In this document: positions 1-10,540 of the stretch, in pieces
Numbering within the stretch: the stretch's first letter is position 1
Layout of the letters: each line of letters opens with the position of its first letter
Origin: Symbiodinium natans
Taxonomy: Eukaryota > Sar > Dinophyceae > Suessiales > Symbiodiniaceae
Reading direction: 5' to 3'
DNA: 47,500 bases
Assembly: GCA_905221605.1 (NCBI GenBank)
Contig: CAJNDS010002190.1
Location: forward strand, 280,001-327,500
Notes under the pieces: generated by a model
Databases searched by the model: none
Seen by the model: only the letters and a program-made list of their open reading frames with translations
What the model was told of the DNA's origin: nothing
Translations under genes and position numbers: made by a program

Positions 1-880
1 ACAAGCCTTTCATTCTTGGTACTGCCTTTCGTGGTGCTTGCCAGCGTCGTCATTGCGAGAAGGAAAAATCTCGCATTGATGACGTTGTCCGCATGATCTC
101 CTATATGTAGTTCTCACAAGCCCACGCAGTCTTCCGTTCACGCCCAACGGGTTTGCTGGACCACCACAAACAATAGGACCTCTCCCTTCCACAACACAAA
201 AAGAACCACCGGCGCCTACAAAATTGTGGACCTCCAAGAAAACACAAGGTGATCCTCACAAGGATGCGTGCCTGGTGCACGGCTCCAGTTGCGGGGACTT
301 TGTGCCGCGGCAAGTGAAGTCGGCCGACTCCCTGACAAGGAGGCACGGAAAAAGCCTTCAACGTGTGCACGAAGCGGCTCGGAGCTCCTTGGGGGAGAGC
401 TTGCGACCAACGAATGACGGCTGGAACGTGCAGCGCTCCAGCTCGGCCGCCTCACGCCGTGCCTCCATGTCCTCGGGACAGGTGCTCACATGAATGGATG
501 CCGTGTCTGTGCCACATCCGGATCATCGCTCTTGTGACGCTTGCAGCAGAGCCCTCTCCTGGCATTGCGCAGGCAACCGACGCGACACCTTGCGGGGCAG
601 GTCGCGCCTGAGCATTTTCGTGGAGGCGCTGAAACACCGTGGCCTACCAGAAGCCCCATACCCTCTGGTCTGCGACGATTTCGAAACTTCTTGTTGTGTG
701 AAATTTTCTGCCTGTGTCATGGGCTGTGAAGCGCATTGGCCCGCTTGCCAAAGCAGAGTTTGGTTGGTGTCTTAAACCTCCAACGCTTGCTGTTTCTACC
801 CAGGTCCAGAATGCGGTCAAAAAGGCCCTGGCTGAACCAAGGAGATTTCAGCTGCTTGTAGGTACCCGAACTAGGATAAC
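1..880. other. Unique DNA without telomere repeats, coding status unknown
   Basis: This 880-bp stretch has no heptamer tract and is open for 60-90 codons in several frames on both strands. Bases 3-112 on the plus strand read GTAFRGACQRRHCEKEKSRI and end at a TAG, which could be the 3' end of a coding exon entering from the left. Nothing is recognisable. Confidence 0.4.
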
Positions 881-1856
881 TGGGGTCTTGTTAGTGCAAT
901 TATTTTAATTGCTGGCTTGTGTGTATACCAAGAAGAAGGACAAATCAAGATCTAGACAGTTTGGCTCGGCTCCTGCACGCGCGTGAGAGAAAACATAGAA
1001 AGTTATTAATCCACCAGAAGGCCCTTTAATAAACTAGATGAGTTGTACCCTGAAGAATGACTGACATGACTGACAGGGGTACCTGAGAACACGACCCATC
1101 ATGGCGCGTAAGCAAATAGCCCCGAGCAACAGACGGGAAAAGGCGTTTAACTAAGGCATCAGGCTTGGGCCCCAGCGTGGTGCGTAAGCAACCCCCCCGC
1201 CCCCCAGCTATAGGACACAGTCGGACGTCCATCAGCGCCTGTTTACATTGCAATCTGAAGGGTTTCTGGCAAGCCGCAGAATTCCGCCTCACGCCAGGGA
1301 CCCCCCGCTGCCCCCCGCCTCCCGGGAACAGTTTGTTGGTCCGTTTTACTCCCAAACAGTGCAATTATAGCTGCAAAATGCAACCACCCCACAGACGCTT
1401 CCTCATCTTGCTTGCATCTTTCAGAGCCGATTTCGACGGGGGGGCTTTGACTAAACAACGGCCTCGTCTAGCAGGACGGCCTCGCAGCATATGGTCTAAG
1501 ATGTTTAGGTTTTGGTCTGGGGCGTGGGATTGAGAGTGTGGCGCTGAGATAGTGCCTTGGCCGAGGGGGTGGGGCTGAGAGTGTGGCGCCGAGATAGCGC
1601 CGTGCTCTAGTGCCAGGACAGTAGTCATGCCTTGCAATTGAGATTGGCCAAAATCTGCCGGAGGCAGGCCCAAAACCCGAAGACCCTGACACCATCTGAC
1701 ACCCTAAACGCTAAACCCTAAACCCTATAAACCCTAAAACCTAACCCTAAACCCTAAGCCCTCAAGGCCAGGATAAACAGAAATTGGATGTGTTTCGCTA
1801 TGAGGTCCTTCACAGTGCAAAAAACAGGCCAAAAAGAAATATGACGCTCACGCACC

Positions 1857-2050
1857 CCACCCCCCCCACCCCCCCCCACCCCCCCCCCCCCACCCCCCCC
1901 CCCCACCACCACGCCCACCCCCCACCCCACCCCCCACCCCCCCCCCACCCCCACCCCCCCCCCCACCCCCCCCCCACCCCCCCCCCCCCCCACCCCCCCC
2001 AACCCCCCCCCCCCCACCCCCACCCCCCTACCACCCCACCACCCCACCCT
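1857..2050 (+). repeat. C/CA homopyrimidine-like tract
   Basis: Runs of C broken by single A; counterpart G tract at 2890-2975 in the inverted arm. Confidence 0.95.
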
Positions 2051-2552
2051 TTCCAGGTTTTCGTCCTGCAAATAACAAGACAAAGGGCCACTAATCCCTC
2101 GTGCTGGGCGTCCCGTTTTCCTGTGCAGGTGCCTCATCTTTTCCGGTGATCTTTTCCGGTGGGCCTCTATTGCGAGTCAAGGGCCTCTAGAGTGCCAGGG
2201 TGGGAGTGAAGGGCCTCTAATCCCTCGTGCTTCAGGGGGGCGGGGTCCCAGTGTGAGCTTTGTTCTGGGCACGCCTGCTTGTTGCTTCTTCTGCCCCCCA
2301 CTCACTCCCCCACCACCCGCCCACACCCCCACCCCCCACCCCCCGCACCCCACGGATCTGACTTTCCATATCAAAAAAACAGATCCCAAAATTATTAAGT
2401 CACACGCCTCCCCCTCCCTTCCTCCTTCCCCTTCCCCCGAAGTTGACCCCCCCTCTCCCAAGGTGCACCACTTGGGTCTACTGTATTGGTTTAGGGTCAG
2501 GCGCCACATGCTGGGAATGGTCTATGCAACACTTTTCTGCAGCAGGGGCGCC

Positions 2553-2651
2553 GGGGTGCACTGCTGAGAGAAACCACTTGCGTCCAATTCATTGGCACGT
2601 TGAGCTGACACATCCCTTCGAAAAAAAAAGTTGCTCTCAGCAGTGCTCCCC
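2553..2651. mobile_element. 99-bp MITE-like element, TIR GGGGTGCACTGCTGAGAG
   Basis: The ends are 18-bp inverted repeats (GGGGTGCACTGCTGAGAG against CTCTCAGCAGTGCTCCCC, 17 of 18 matching). There is no coding capacity. It sits at the centre of the large palindrome. Confidence 0.75.
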
Positions 2652-2767
2652 AGGGGGGGCACGCCACGCGCAATTAAATTAATTGCGTCCATGTCTCTTG
2701 CATGTTGAGCTGACGAATCCCTTCCGAAAATGCTCTCAGCAGTGCCCCCGGGGGGCACTGCTGAGAG
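2652..2767. mobile_element. Second copy of the CACTGCTGAGAG element, ending in a 35-bp palindrome
   Basis: The core (TTGCGTCCA...GTTGAGCTGAC...AATCCCTTC) repeats that of 2553-2651. The right end is CTCTCAGCAGTGCCCCC abutting GGGGGGCACTGCTGAGAG (2733-2767), two ends fused head to head. Confidence 0.7.
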
Positions 2768-2919
2768 CCACCCAGCACCACCCCCACCCAGCACGAGGGA
2801 TTAGCGGCCCTTCACTCCCACCCCGGACCCGCCCCCCCTCGATGCACGAGGGATAAGTCTTTTTATTGCAAGTTTTTCTTACGCGAAAATGCGGGAGGGG
2901 TGGGGGGTGGTGGGGTGGT

Positions 2920-2953
<34 letters not shown>

Positions 2954-4252
2954 GGGGGGGTGGCAACCGGTGGGGGGCGGGGCTGATGTGGGGGGCTGAG
3001 GGCTGAGGGGCTGGGGCTGAGGTTTGGTGCGTGAGCGTCATGTTTCTTTTTGGTCTGTTTTTTGCACTGTGAAGGACCTCATAGCGAAACACATCCAATT
3101 TCTGTTTATCCTGGCCTTGAGGGTTTAGGGTTTAGGGTTTAAGGTTTAGGGTTTAGGGTTTAGGGTTTAGCGTTTAGGGTGTCAGATGGTGTCAGGGTCT
3201 TCGGGTTTTGGGCCTGCCTCCGGCAGATTTTGGCCAATCTCAATTGCAAGGCATGACTACTGTCCTGGCACTAGAGCACGGCGCTATCTTCGCGCCACAC
3301 TCTCAGCCCCACCCCCTAGGCCAAGGCACTATCTCAGCGCCACACTCTCAATCCCACGCCCTAGACCAAAACCTAAACATCTTAGACCAGATGCTGCGAG
3401 GCCGTCTGCTAGACGAGGCCGTTGTTTAGTCAAAGCCCCCCCGTCGAAATCGGCTCTGAAAGATGCAAGCAAGATGAGGAAGCGTCTGTGGGGTGGTTGC
3501 ATTTTGCAGCTATAATTGCACTGTTTGGGAGTAAAACGGACCAACAAACTGTTCCCGGGAGGCGGGGGGCAGCGGGGTCCCTGTCGTGAGGCGGAATTCT
3601 GCAGCTTGCCCGAAACTCTTCAGATTGCGATGTAGACTGGGGGGGGGGGGGGCTTTGCTTACGCACCACACTGGGGCCCAAGCCTGATGGGTCGTGTTCT
3701 CAGGTACCCCTGTCAGTCATGTCAGTCATTCTTTAGGGAACTCATCTAGTTTATTAAATGGCCTTCTGGTGGATTCATAACTTTCTATGTTTTCTCTCAC
3801 GCACGTGCAGGAGCCGAGCCAAACTTTCTAGATCTTGATTTGTCCTTCTTCTTGGTATACACACAAGCCAGGAATTAAAATAATTGCACTAACAAGACCC
3901 CAGATAAGCTATAGGTTTCCCTGTGTTCCAAACTGTGTTTAAGCCCGGCCCTACACCCTAACCCTAAACCCTAAGCCCAAAACCAAACCCAACCTTCAAC
4001 TCGCTTGTAGGGCTTGGCGTTTCAAAGGCTTCTGGTTTTCGGGTTAAGGTCCGGAAACTTCGATCTTGGGAGCCTTGAGATGTACACCCAGTCTGGGTCA
4101 TGGGGTTTCGGGTTTATGAAGCTGCGCCAGCTCTTGTCATCTTTTCGTTGTACCAAAAAAACTTTAAGGGTTGTTTAGTGGCCTTTTCTTGGTTGCTTCT
4201 GCCGCGGGGTTCAGGTGGCTTGGGGGGAGTTGTTTACGTGCAGCTGGATTAC

Positions 4253-4323
4253 CTGTTCCTCGTCTCCCTCCCCTTTCGGCGTGGTCACGAGCGGGCCGTC
4301 GTCGTGGACAAGATTCTCTCCAG
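4253..4323 (-). CDS. Exon candidate downstream of EF-G
   Basis: A 71-nt minus-strand segment lies between a TATATAG acceptor and a good donor GAACAG|GTAATC. It reads GENLVHDDGPLVTTPKGEGD. It could be the EF-G segment after the NKxD region, where organellar EF-Gs carry an acidic G-E/G-D stretch, but similarity is weak. The plus strand is open for 100 codons across it (4100-4402), so even the strand is uncertain. Confidence 0.3.
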
Positions 4324-4375
4324 CTATATACACTTTTGTTTTTTGCTGTTTAAATTGTCTCTTTGCAGGATATAT

Positions 4376-4491
4376 GGAGGGACCCCTAGGAGGGACCCTT
4401 AATTTCATTCCCCTATGTAGCCCCTATAACACCCTATGTGCCTAAGTAGCTCCTCCATTACCCCTAAGGTCCCTTGTGAGGTTCCCTCCTT
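4376..4491 (-). mobile_element. MITE-like element, GGAGGGACC family, copy 1
   Basis: The ends are GGAGGGACCC at left and GGTTCCCTCCTT at right, in inverted orientation. Its reverse complement shares CTACTTAGGCA and AATTAAGGGTCCCTCC with the copy at 37958. No coding capacity. Confidence 0.75.
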
Positions 4492-4499
4492 GGGCCCCT

Positions 4500-5500
4500 T
4501 GAGTTTCATATGGGGATGATGAACTGGGGCGGCGGGGGAATCTGAGGGTAGTTTCATGGGACCTGAATATGGTCCTAATCTCCTTAAAGGGTTCTGATGT
4601 ATGGGCCCTGAATTTGTATAGGGTATATAAGGGGTATATAAGGGGTATATAAGGGGTATATAAGGGGTATATAAGGGGTATATAAGGGGTATAAAAGGGT
4701 ACCCTTCTTAGTATGGGCGCCCTAGAAGCGTACAGAAACCCTGTATGAACACCCTATATAAACACCATGTAAACATCCCATGGGAACCCTGTAAACCCTT
4801 CTTCGCGGTTCAGGACTTCGGGGTTGAGGCTTGCTCCAAACAACTCAACACCCGAAACCCTGAAGCCACAAAGACCCCAAAGGACATAAACTAAACCCGA
4901 AACCCGAAACCCTAAACCCTCAACCCTAAACCTTAAAGACATAAAGGCCAAACGCCCTAAACGACTGCCCACAGGGCCCTAAACGCTGAAACCCTTGAAG
5001 CCCTGAAAACCCCGAAAACCCTAAACACCCTGAAAGCCCTAACCCTAAAAGCCAGAGAAGCCCTAAAACCCCTAATTGCCTTCAAAATGAAAAGCCCCAA
5101 AACGCCCTAGACTAGCTGTCTGGAGGATTGTGCGCGCGCGCGCGCAATTCCCGAAACAGCGATCTGCTTGTTAGGTGTTATGGATCAGGGTTTCGGGTTT
5201 AGGGTTTAGAGTTTAGGGTTTAGGGTTTACTTACCCTGATCCCTAAACCCATAGGGAGCTCCGTGCCGTATATCACCCAACACATAACCCTTGATGAGGT
5301 TATAGAGGCACCAAAGTTCCCTCATTCCCCACGAAGAACCACCCTAAACCCTAAACCCTTTATAACACCAAGAACTACCTGAAGGCTCTGGTGAGTTCCT
5401 TTTCGGGTTAGTTGAAGGGGATTCTAGTATGCAAACCCTAAACCCTAAACCCTAAACCCTAAACTCAAAAGGATTACATAGGAGCCTTTGGGTTGTAAGC
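4500..5500. other. Telomere-rich DNA downstream of EF-G exons
   Basis: Heptamer tracts in both orientations, a (CG)n run at 5132-5144 and the 11-bp repeat. The exon for the EF-G NKxD motif was looked for here and not found. Confidence 0.6.
4617..4697 (+). repeat. 11-bp tandem repeat GGGGTATATAA
   Basis: About seven copies of an 11-base unit, GGGGTATATAA. Confidence 0.95.
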
Positions 5501-5534
5501 CTTGAAGCCTCAAGGCCCGCGAGAAGATGATCGC

Positions 5535-5582
5535 CTCGTATCGTTTCATCTGCCGATCCACGGTGATCGTCTGACTTTGCAC
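5535..5582 (-). CDS. EF-G exon: [12 protein letters not shown]
   Basis: This 48-nt exon encodes [16 protein letters not shown], matching the organellar EF-G stretch (VQ-x-QT-x-x-V-x-RQM) that precedes the NKxD strand. The acceptor is ACCCAG|GTG. The frame stays open beyond but stops matching EF-G after Tyr-Glu, so the donor is taken as GC, GAG|GCGATC. Confidence 0.92.
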
Positions 5583-7931
5583 CTGGGTCCGGGGTGCAGG
5601 GTTCAGGGTTTGGGGAATTAGGGTTTAGGGTGCAAAGCAACCCTAAACCCTAAACCCTAAACCCTAAACCCGAAACCCGAAACAGTAAACCCTAAACAGT
5701 AAACCCTAAACCCTAAACCCTAAACCCTAATTAAACCCTAAACCCTAAGGTCCGGAACAGGAGAAGGCTGGGGGGGGGGGGGGGCGACTTACACCCAGGT
5801 TCAGGGGCTTGGGAGGCTTGCAGTTCAGGGCGTACATTGGCGAAATTGGGGCTTAACCGCGGTTTATGGTTTAGGGTTTGGGGTTTGGGGTTTAGGGTTT
5901 CGGGTTTAGGGTTTAGGGTTTAGGGTATAGTAGAGAAGCGAGACCAAACGAGCCGAACATTCCTGCGTTTGGGGTATTGAGTCCTAGGATCTTCAAAACC
6001 CTCTGAAAGATCTTCCTGAACAAACAATGTTTTCTTAAACCCAATCAAAGCCTACCTCGAGTCTACTTGGAAGCCCTTTTGACATAGTAAGTCCACTTAC
6101 TATCCCCTAAAAACCCCTTTTATCATACCCATACCTCAGCTTCCTAACCTCACTTACTAAGCCAAGAAAGCTTCCAAGTAGGGTTTAGGGTTTAGGGTTT
6201 AGGGTTTAGGGTTTAGGGTTTAAAAAGGGTGCCTCTTGTGGTTTGTAAGGGGATTGAGGGAACCTAATCCCTAAAAAAAGTGGAAGAAGGGCCTGCGCTG
6301 GGTCCTAGGAAAACCCAAGGTTGCAACCTGGGTGGTGCAAGGTGTCTAAAACCCTAAATCCTAAACCCTAAACCCTAATTAAACTCCAAAACTCTCATTC
6401 AACCACGAACCCCAAACCCTAAACCCTAAACACTAAACCCTAAGCCCTAAGCCCTAAAACCCAAAGCCTTCGACCAGCCCAGCGACCCCGCCGACACCAC
6501 AACAGATCATCACCGCCCCGTCCAGGACGCGCAGAGCCCTCTCCACCTCTACGCAGGCTTCGGGTTTAGGGTTTAGGGTTTAGGGTTTAGGGTTTAGGGT
6601 GTAGGGTTTAGGGTTTAGGGTTTAGGGTTTAGGGTTTAGGGTTTGGGGTTTGGGGTTTGGGGTTTGGGGTTTGGGGTTTGGGGTTTGGGGTTTGGGGTTT
6701 GGGGTTTAGGGTTTGGGGTTTAGAGGGCTCAGAGGGAGGTATCGCATAGGGTAGTTTAGGGTTTAGGGCTCAGGGTGTAAAGGGCTTGCGGGGGGAGGGT
6801 TGGGGTTACAGGGTGTTGTAGGGTTTATAGGAGGATCTTCGGGTTCATAATGCAAACTTTTTCTGGCCCAATATTACACGCAACTCGTCTTCGCATCATT
6901 CAAATATACCAAAAGATGTCGATCTTCTTGATGCTTGAATAACAACCCGGACAGCAAGATGATGCGATACTAGCACGAAACACAAGAACACAATAAGATA
7001 AGAAGACCAATAGGATAGTAAACACAGAGAAGAAGGTTCACAAAAACATGACCTTGTGGAGGACGGGGGGAATGGGGAACTGGCGGTGGAGAGGCGCTAA
7101 AAGGGTTTAGGGCGTTTAGGGTGCAGGTGGGCGCGGTTGATAACCCCAAAAGCCCTGTAGGGTTTAGCGTTGCGGTTCAAGGAGTTTTGAGTTTTCACCT
7201 CGGGTGCTCTGCTTCGGGATGCATTTAGGTGGTTGTCAAAATTACAGTCCCTTTTTGGATCCCTATCGTAATACGGCACCTCATATTTAGGGTACCCCAA
7301 GAGAGGGATCATAACTTTGACAAAGAACCACCCATTTAGGGGCTTGGGATGTAGAGTTCCAGGGCCCTGAGGGTTTGCAGCTCGTAAGACTAGGGACTGA
7401 AAAAGAAGTCTTATGGGCCGCCCAGGCAACCCTACAGGTCTAGGGTTTAGGGTTTAGGGTTTAGGGTTCAGGGTTTAGGGTTTAGGGTTTAGGGTTTAGG
7501 GCTTCGGGTTTAGGAACCCTAAACCCTAAACCTCAATGGTGAAGTCGACGTGGCCCGGGGTGTCGATGAGATTCATGTGGAAGTCCTGCGCGGACACAAA
7601 CTTATGGTTTAGGGGGAAGCCTTGGCAGAACCATTTGAGTCCTTCTGTTAAGGGTGCCGTACTATATATATATATATCAACTTATGAGTTATATACTTAA
7701 TATATAAGACCCCCAAAAGGGACAAGACAACAACAACCCGGACCCTAATTTAAAGAACTGCCCATGTACGCATGATTCGGGAGCTCCACACGATTGCGGC
7801 CAGAACTTGGGACTGCCCCAAAACCCTAAACCCGAACCCCAAACCCTAAACCCTAAACCCTAGGACTGCTCCGCGGTCCTTGTCGTCTGCTTTCCAGCTA
7901 CAGAATGTGGCCGCAGAGGTGATCGTAATAC
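5535..7931 (-). CDS. Organellar-type elongation factor EF-G, partial split gene (G-domain core)
   Basis: Four minus-strand exons (7879-7931, 7532-7585, 6487-6546, 5535-5582) splice in phase into 72 residues that match the EF-G GTPase domain from switch I to just before the NKxD motif. EF-G moves tRNA and mRNA through the ribosome using GTP; this type serves mitochondria or plastids. The joined order is [14 protein letters not shown], then [13 protein letters not shown] (G3 motif), [29 protein letters not shown]. The intervening introns of 293, 985 and 904 bp carry telomere tracts. The P-loop exon (upstream) and the NKxD exon (downstream) were not found, so the gene is either incomplete here or has exons I missed. 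Cytosolic eEF2 has different sequences here. It lies downstream of the LMBR1-like gene on the same strand. Confidence 0.92.
6063..6181. mobile_element. 119-bp inverted-repeat element
   Basis: Ends CTACTTGGAAGC and GCTTCCAAGTAG are a perfect 12-bp inverted repeat. Its right end abuts a TTTAGGG tract. It lies in an EF-G intron. Confidence 0.7.
6218..6309 (+). mobile_element. MITE-like element, CTAGACCC family, left end replaced by telomere tract
   Basis: The right end is intact (CTGCGCTGGGTCCTAGG) but the left end is missing: a TTTAGGG tract (6181-6221) runs directly into the AAAAAGGGTGCC hairpin. It lies inside an EF-G intron. Confidence 0.65.
6487..6546 (-). CDS. EF-G exon: [12 protein letters not shown]
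   Basis: This 60-nt exon encodes [20 protein letters not shown], a highly conserved EF-G strand and helix. The acceptor is GTAGAG|GTG, the donor GGG|GTCGCT. The MICCG segment replaces the more usual VLVLC or AVxVF. Confidence 0.95.
6559..6724 (+). repeat. Telomere-type array switching from TTTAGGG to TTTGGGG
   Basis: About 12 TTTAGGG units are followed by about 10 TTTGGGG units (6641-6710). It lies in an EF-G intron, 14 bp from the exon that starts at 6546. Confidence 0.95.
7532..7585 (-). CDS. EF-G exon: DTPGH motif
   Basis: This 54-nt exon encodes [18 protein letters not shown], containing the G3 motif DTPGH whose His activates catalytic water. The acceptor is GCGCAG|GAC. The donor is GAG|GTTTAG, so the first intron bases are telomere repeat itself. 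Confidence 0.95.
7879..7931 (-). CDS. EF-G exon: switch I (GITITSAAT)
   Basis: This 53-nt exon encodes [18 protein letters not shown], the effector region contacting GTP and Mg2+. The acceptor is a good one, CCTTTCCAG|GT, with the first Gly base supplied by an exon not located. The donor is a GA site, GACAAG|GACCGC; no GT gives the correct join to [12 protein letters not shown]. Confidence 0.92.
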
Positions 7932-8041
7932 CTGGAAAGGGAAGGCTGTAGGCTTTAGGCTTTAGGCTTTAGGCTTTAGGCTTCAGGCTTCAGGCTTCAG
8001 GCTTCAGGGTTACACGCAGAGACTCCAAGAGTCACTTACTT

Positions 8042-8168
8042 AAGGAGTCTTCTTACAATGCATATTCGAAACCCCTGTGAAAGCTGGCCTTACTTCAGGG
8101 GCTACTTATAAGGAGCCTTCTTCAGTACATATTCGAAACCCCTGTGAAAGCGTACCTCACTTCAGGGG
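8042..8168 (+). repeat. Tandem duplication of about 65 bp
   Basis: The unit AAGGAG(T/C)CTTCTT...CATATTCGAAACCCCTGTGAAAGC...ACTTCAGGGGC occurs twice in a row. It is unrelated to the heptamer. Confidence 0.75.
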
Positions 8169-8240
8169 CACCGGAGTCTGTGTGTTCACCTGTGTCCACG
8201 GATCCGGGTTCCCCTAATAGTCCCCTCTAGACTACTTCCC

Positions 8241-8349
8241 CCTAAACCCTAAACCCTAAACCCTAAACCCTAAACCCTAAACCCTAAACCCTAAACCCTA
8301 AACCCTAAACCCCTCAACCCTAAACCCTAAACCCTAAACCCTAAACCCC
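8241..8349 (-). repeat. Telomere-type array (CCCTAAA)n
   Basis: About 14 heptamers with one CCCCTCAA slip. Confidence 0.95.
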
Positions 8350-8430
8350 CAAGGTTCCCGCCAGAATCAAGGCGATTTGGGGATAAATAGCCAAGCTCAG
8401 CTTAGTTAACGGGGGAACCTAGGGGGGGAC
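8345..8430. mobile_element. Small inverted-repeat element
   Basis: Ends CCCCCAAGGTTCCC and GGGGGAACCTAGGGGGG enclose about 60 bp; a long CCCTAAA tract abuts the left end. Confidence 0.5.
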
Positions 8431-8634
8431 CGAAGATGCTGAAATGATGCTTCCCGGGTTCGTGGCTTCGATGTTTGCAGATTTAAACCCTGAACCCCTG
8501 AACCCCTGAACCCCTGAACCCCTGAACCCTGAAACCTCAACCCTAAACCCTAAACCCTAAACCCTACACCCGAGTCCGGGTTTTCCGGTGGTCTCAAGGC
8601 TTGCTGAACCTCAATAGTGGGGCTAGGGTTTGGT

Positions 8635-8775
8635 GTTTTAGGGGTTTAGGGTTTAGGGGTTTAGGGCTTTAGGGCTTTAGGGGTTTAGGGGTTTAGGGGT
8701 TTAGGGGTTTAGGGGTTTAGGGGTTTAGGGGTTTAGGGGTTTAGGGGTTTAGGGGTTTAGGGGTTTAGGGGTTTA
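8635..8775 (+). repeat. Array of the octamer TTTAGGGG
   Basis: About 15 copies of an 8-base unit (one extra G), homogeneous over 130 bp. It differs from the heptamer that dominates the window. Confidence 0.95.
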
Positions 8776-9330
8776 TGGTTCAGCGAACTGGAGCGCAAAC
8801 TGGTTGTGTTACGATAAGCCCATCATGTTCGAGCATGGGTCCTGAACACGAACCCATGTAAACCCCACCACAACAGGATTCTTTACTCCTCTCAAAGAGC
8901 TTTACGTTGAAAGGTCGACAGGCCCCTCGAAGCCACAACGCATCTCAGGTTTCGGGCTTAGAGTTGGGTCTTCTTTGCTTAGGACCCTTCATGCCCCAAA
9001 CGCCCTAAAGCCTGAACGGTGTAGGGCTTATAGTAGACGAAATTCCCATACCGCTTCGAGGACTGCAAAGCTCAACCTTCAAGAAAAACCCTGAAGAAGC
9101 CATGAATCCTGAACCCTAAACCGCGAGAACAAGCCTAAACCCAAAATAAGCCCGAAACCCTAGCTAACCCCTAAACCCTAAACCCTAAGCCCTAAGCCCT
9201 AAACCCTAAACCCTAAACCCTAAACCCTAAACCCTGAACCCTGAACCCTGAACCCTTTTCTTGCATCCCGGCACGCGGAGCACAGCGCTGTACGAGGCGG
9301 CGCGGTATGCTAACGGGGGGGGGGGGAGAG

Positions 9331-9578
9331 CTTGGAGGTTCATGGCACTTATTGGTTTAGGGTTTAGGGTTTAGGGTTTAGGGTTTCGGGTTCAGGGTTC
9401 AGGGTTTAGGGTTTAGGGGTACTTCTTATGCAATTATTGCTGTACTTATAACCCACTTCTAAGCCCCGTGAGGGCCCTAATATCAGATATCAGTACAGTC
9501 ATAAGTACAGTAGCCCTAAACCCTAAACCCGAAACCCCAAACCCTAAACCAAGTTAAGAAGTACCATGAACCTCCAAG
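9331..9578. mobile_element. Foldback element, GGTTCATGG family, with opposing telomere tracts in its arms
   Basis: Ends CTTGGAGGTTCATGGCACTT and AAGTACCATGAACCTCCAAG. The core (GTACTTATAACCCACTTCTAAGCCCC) matches the copy at 11723. Here each arm holds a telomere tract, TTTAGGG in the left arm (9355-9417) and CCCTAAA in the right (9513-9549). Confidence 0.8.
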
Positions 9579-9609
9579 AGGGAGCATGGGATCGCAAGGT
9601 CCGGGCATT

Positions 9610-9785
9610 GGGGAGCCAGGACTTCGGGTTTAGGGTTTAGGGTTTGGGGTTTAGGGATTGGGGTTTGGGGCTTAGGGATTGGGGTTTAGGGTTTAGGGTT
9701 TAGGGTTTAGGGTTTAGGGTTTAGGGTTTAGGGTTTAGGGTTTAGGGTTTAGGGTTTAGGGTTTAGGGTTTAGGGTTTAGGGTTT
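9610..9785 (+). repeat. Telomere-type array, degenerate then perfect
   Basis: Variants (TTTGGGG, ATTGGGG) at the left give way to about 15 perfect TTTAGGG units. Confidence 0.95.
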
Positions 9786-10015
9786 AGAGTTGGAGAAGGG
9801 AAGATTTAGAGAGAGCGTCGAGGCTTTGGGAGTATGAGGGCTCTTGTTGGACGTTGTGCTTTGTAGGGTTTGATAGGGCTTGTAGGGTTTCACAGGGTTT
9901 AACAGGGTTTAATAGGGTTTGATAGGGTTTGTAGGGCTTATGGGGTTTTGGCGGGTTGATAGGGTTTACAGGGCTTGGGGGTGTTTAGTGTTTCGAGGCT
10001 GCCAATGAGGCTTGG

Positions 10016-10071
10016 CAATTCTGGGACATAGACTTCGCGATCCCGGAAATCTCGCCTTCTGACTGCGGCCC
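10016..10071 (-). CDS. Exon candidate upstream of EF-G core
   Basis: Minus strand after acceptor GGCCCAG reads AAVRRRDFRDREVYVPELPS. This could be the part of an organellar EF-G before the P-loop strand, but no family motif supports it and the plus strand is also open. The donor is not defined. Confidence 0.25.
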
Positions 10072-10154
10072 CTGGGCCCTGAGCAGCAAGCCCTAGACAA
10101 TGGCTTCCTGGCCTGTCAAGGTTTCGGGTTTCGGGATTAGGGTTCAGGGTTTAA

Positions 10155-10540
10155 AATTTAAAAGGGTTTAGGGTTTAGGGTTTAGGGTTTAGGGTTTAGG
10201 GTTTAGGGTTTAGGGTTTAGGGCTCAAAGCCAGGGTCTAGGAAAAGGCCAACAAGCCAAGCTCTTCCTCATCGCAGTCCTGCGGACCAGGGCGAGGTCGC
10301 TCCGTGGACGGAGTAGCAAAGGTTTAGGGTTTAGGGTTTAGGGTTTAGGGTTTAGGGTTTAGGTTTTAGGGTTTAGGGTTTAGGGTTTAGGGTTTAGGGT
10401 TTAGAGTTTAGGGTTTAGGGTTTAGGGTTTAGGGCTTAGGGTTTAGGGTTTAGGGTTTGGGGTTTAGGGTTTAGGGTTTAGGGTTTCGGGTTTCGGGTTT
10501 AGGGTTTAGGGGGTAGGGTTTAGGGTTTAGGTTTTAAAAT
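10155..10540 (+). repeat. Two TTTAGGG arrays around a unique 100-bp segment
   Basis: Arrays at 10163-10222 and 10320-10540 flank GC-rich unique DNA (10223-10318) that is open on both strands, with possible splice sites on each. Confidence 0.9.

Larger units (their letters stand above)
881..3902. repeat. 3-kb inverted repeat (palindrome) with telomere tracts in both arms
   Basis: The left arm (881 to about 1856) and right arm (about 3030 to 3902) are reverse complements at roughly 90% identity by eye, starting at TGGGGTCTTGTT / AACAAGACCCCA. Each arm contains a short telomere tract (about 1706-1760, CCCTAAA; 3121-3180, TTTAGGG). Inside lie a C-rich homopolymer (1857-2050) and its G-rich counterpart (2890-2975), also inverted. 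The right arm lacks about 70 bp present at 1098-1168, at a CATCA microhomology. Short matching segments continue into the spacer (2195-2231 against 2795-2830). Confidence 0.9.

Noticed and set aside
1754-2149. His/Pro- and Gly-rich frames of 90-127 codons
   Set aside because: They are translations of the C/CA homopolymer tract in the palindrome.
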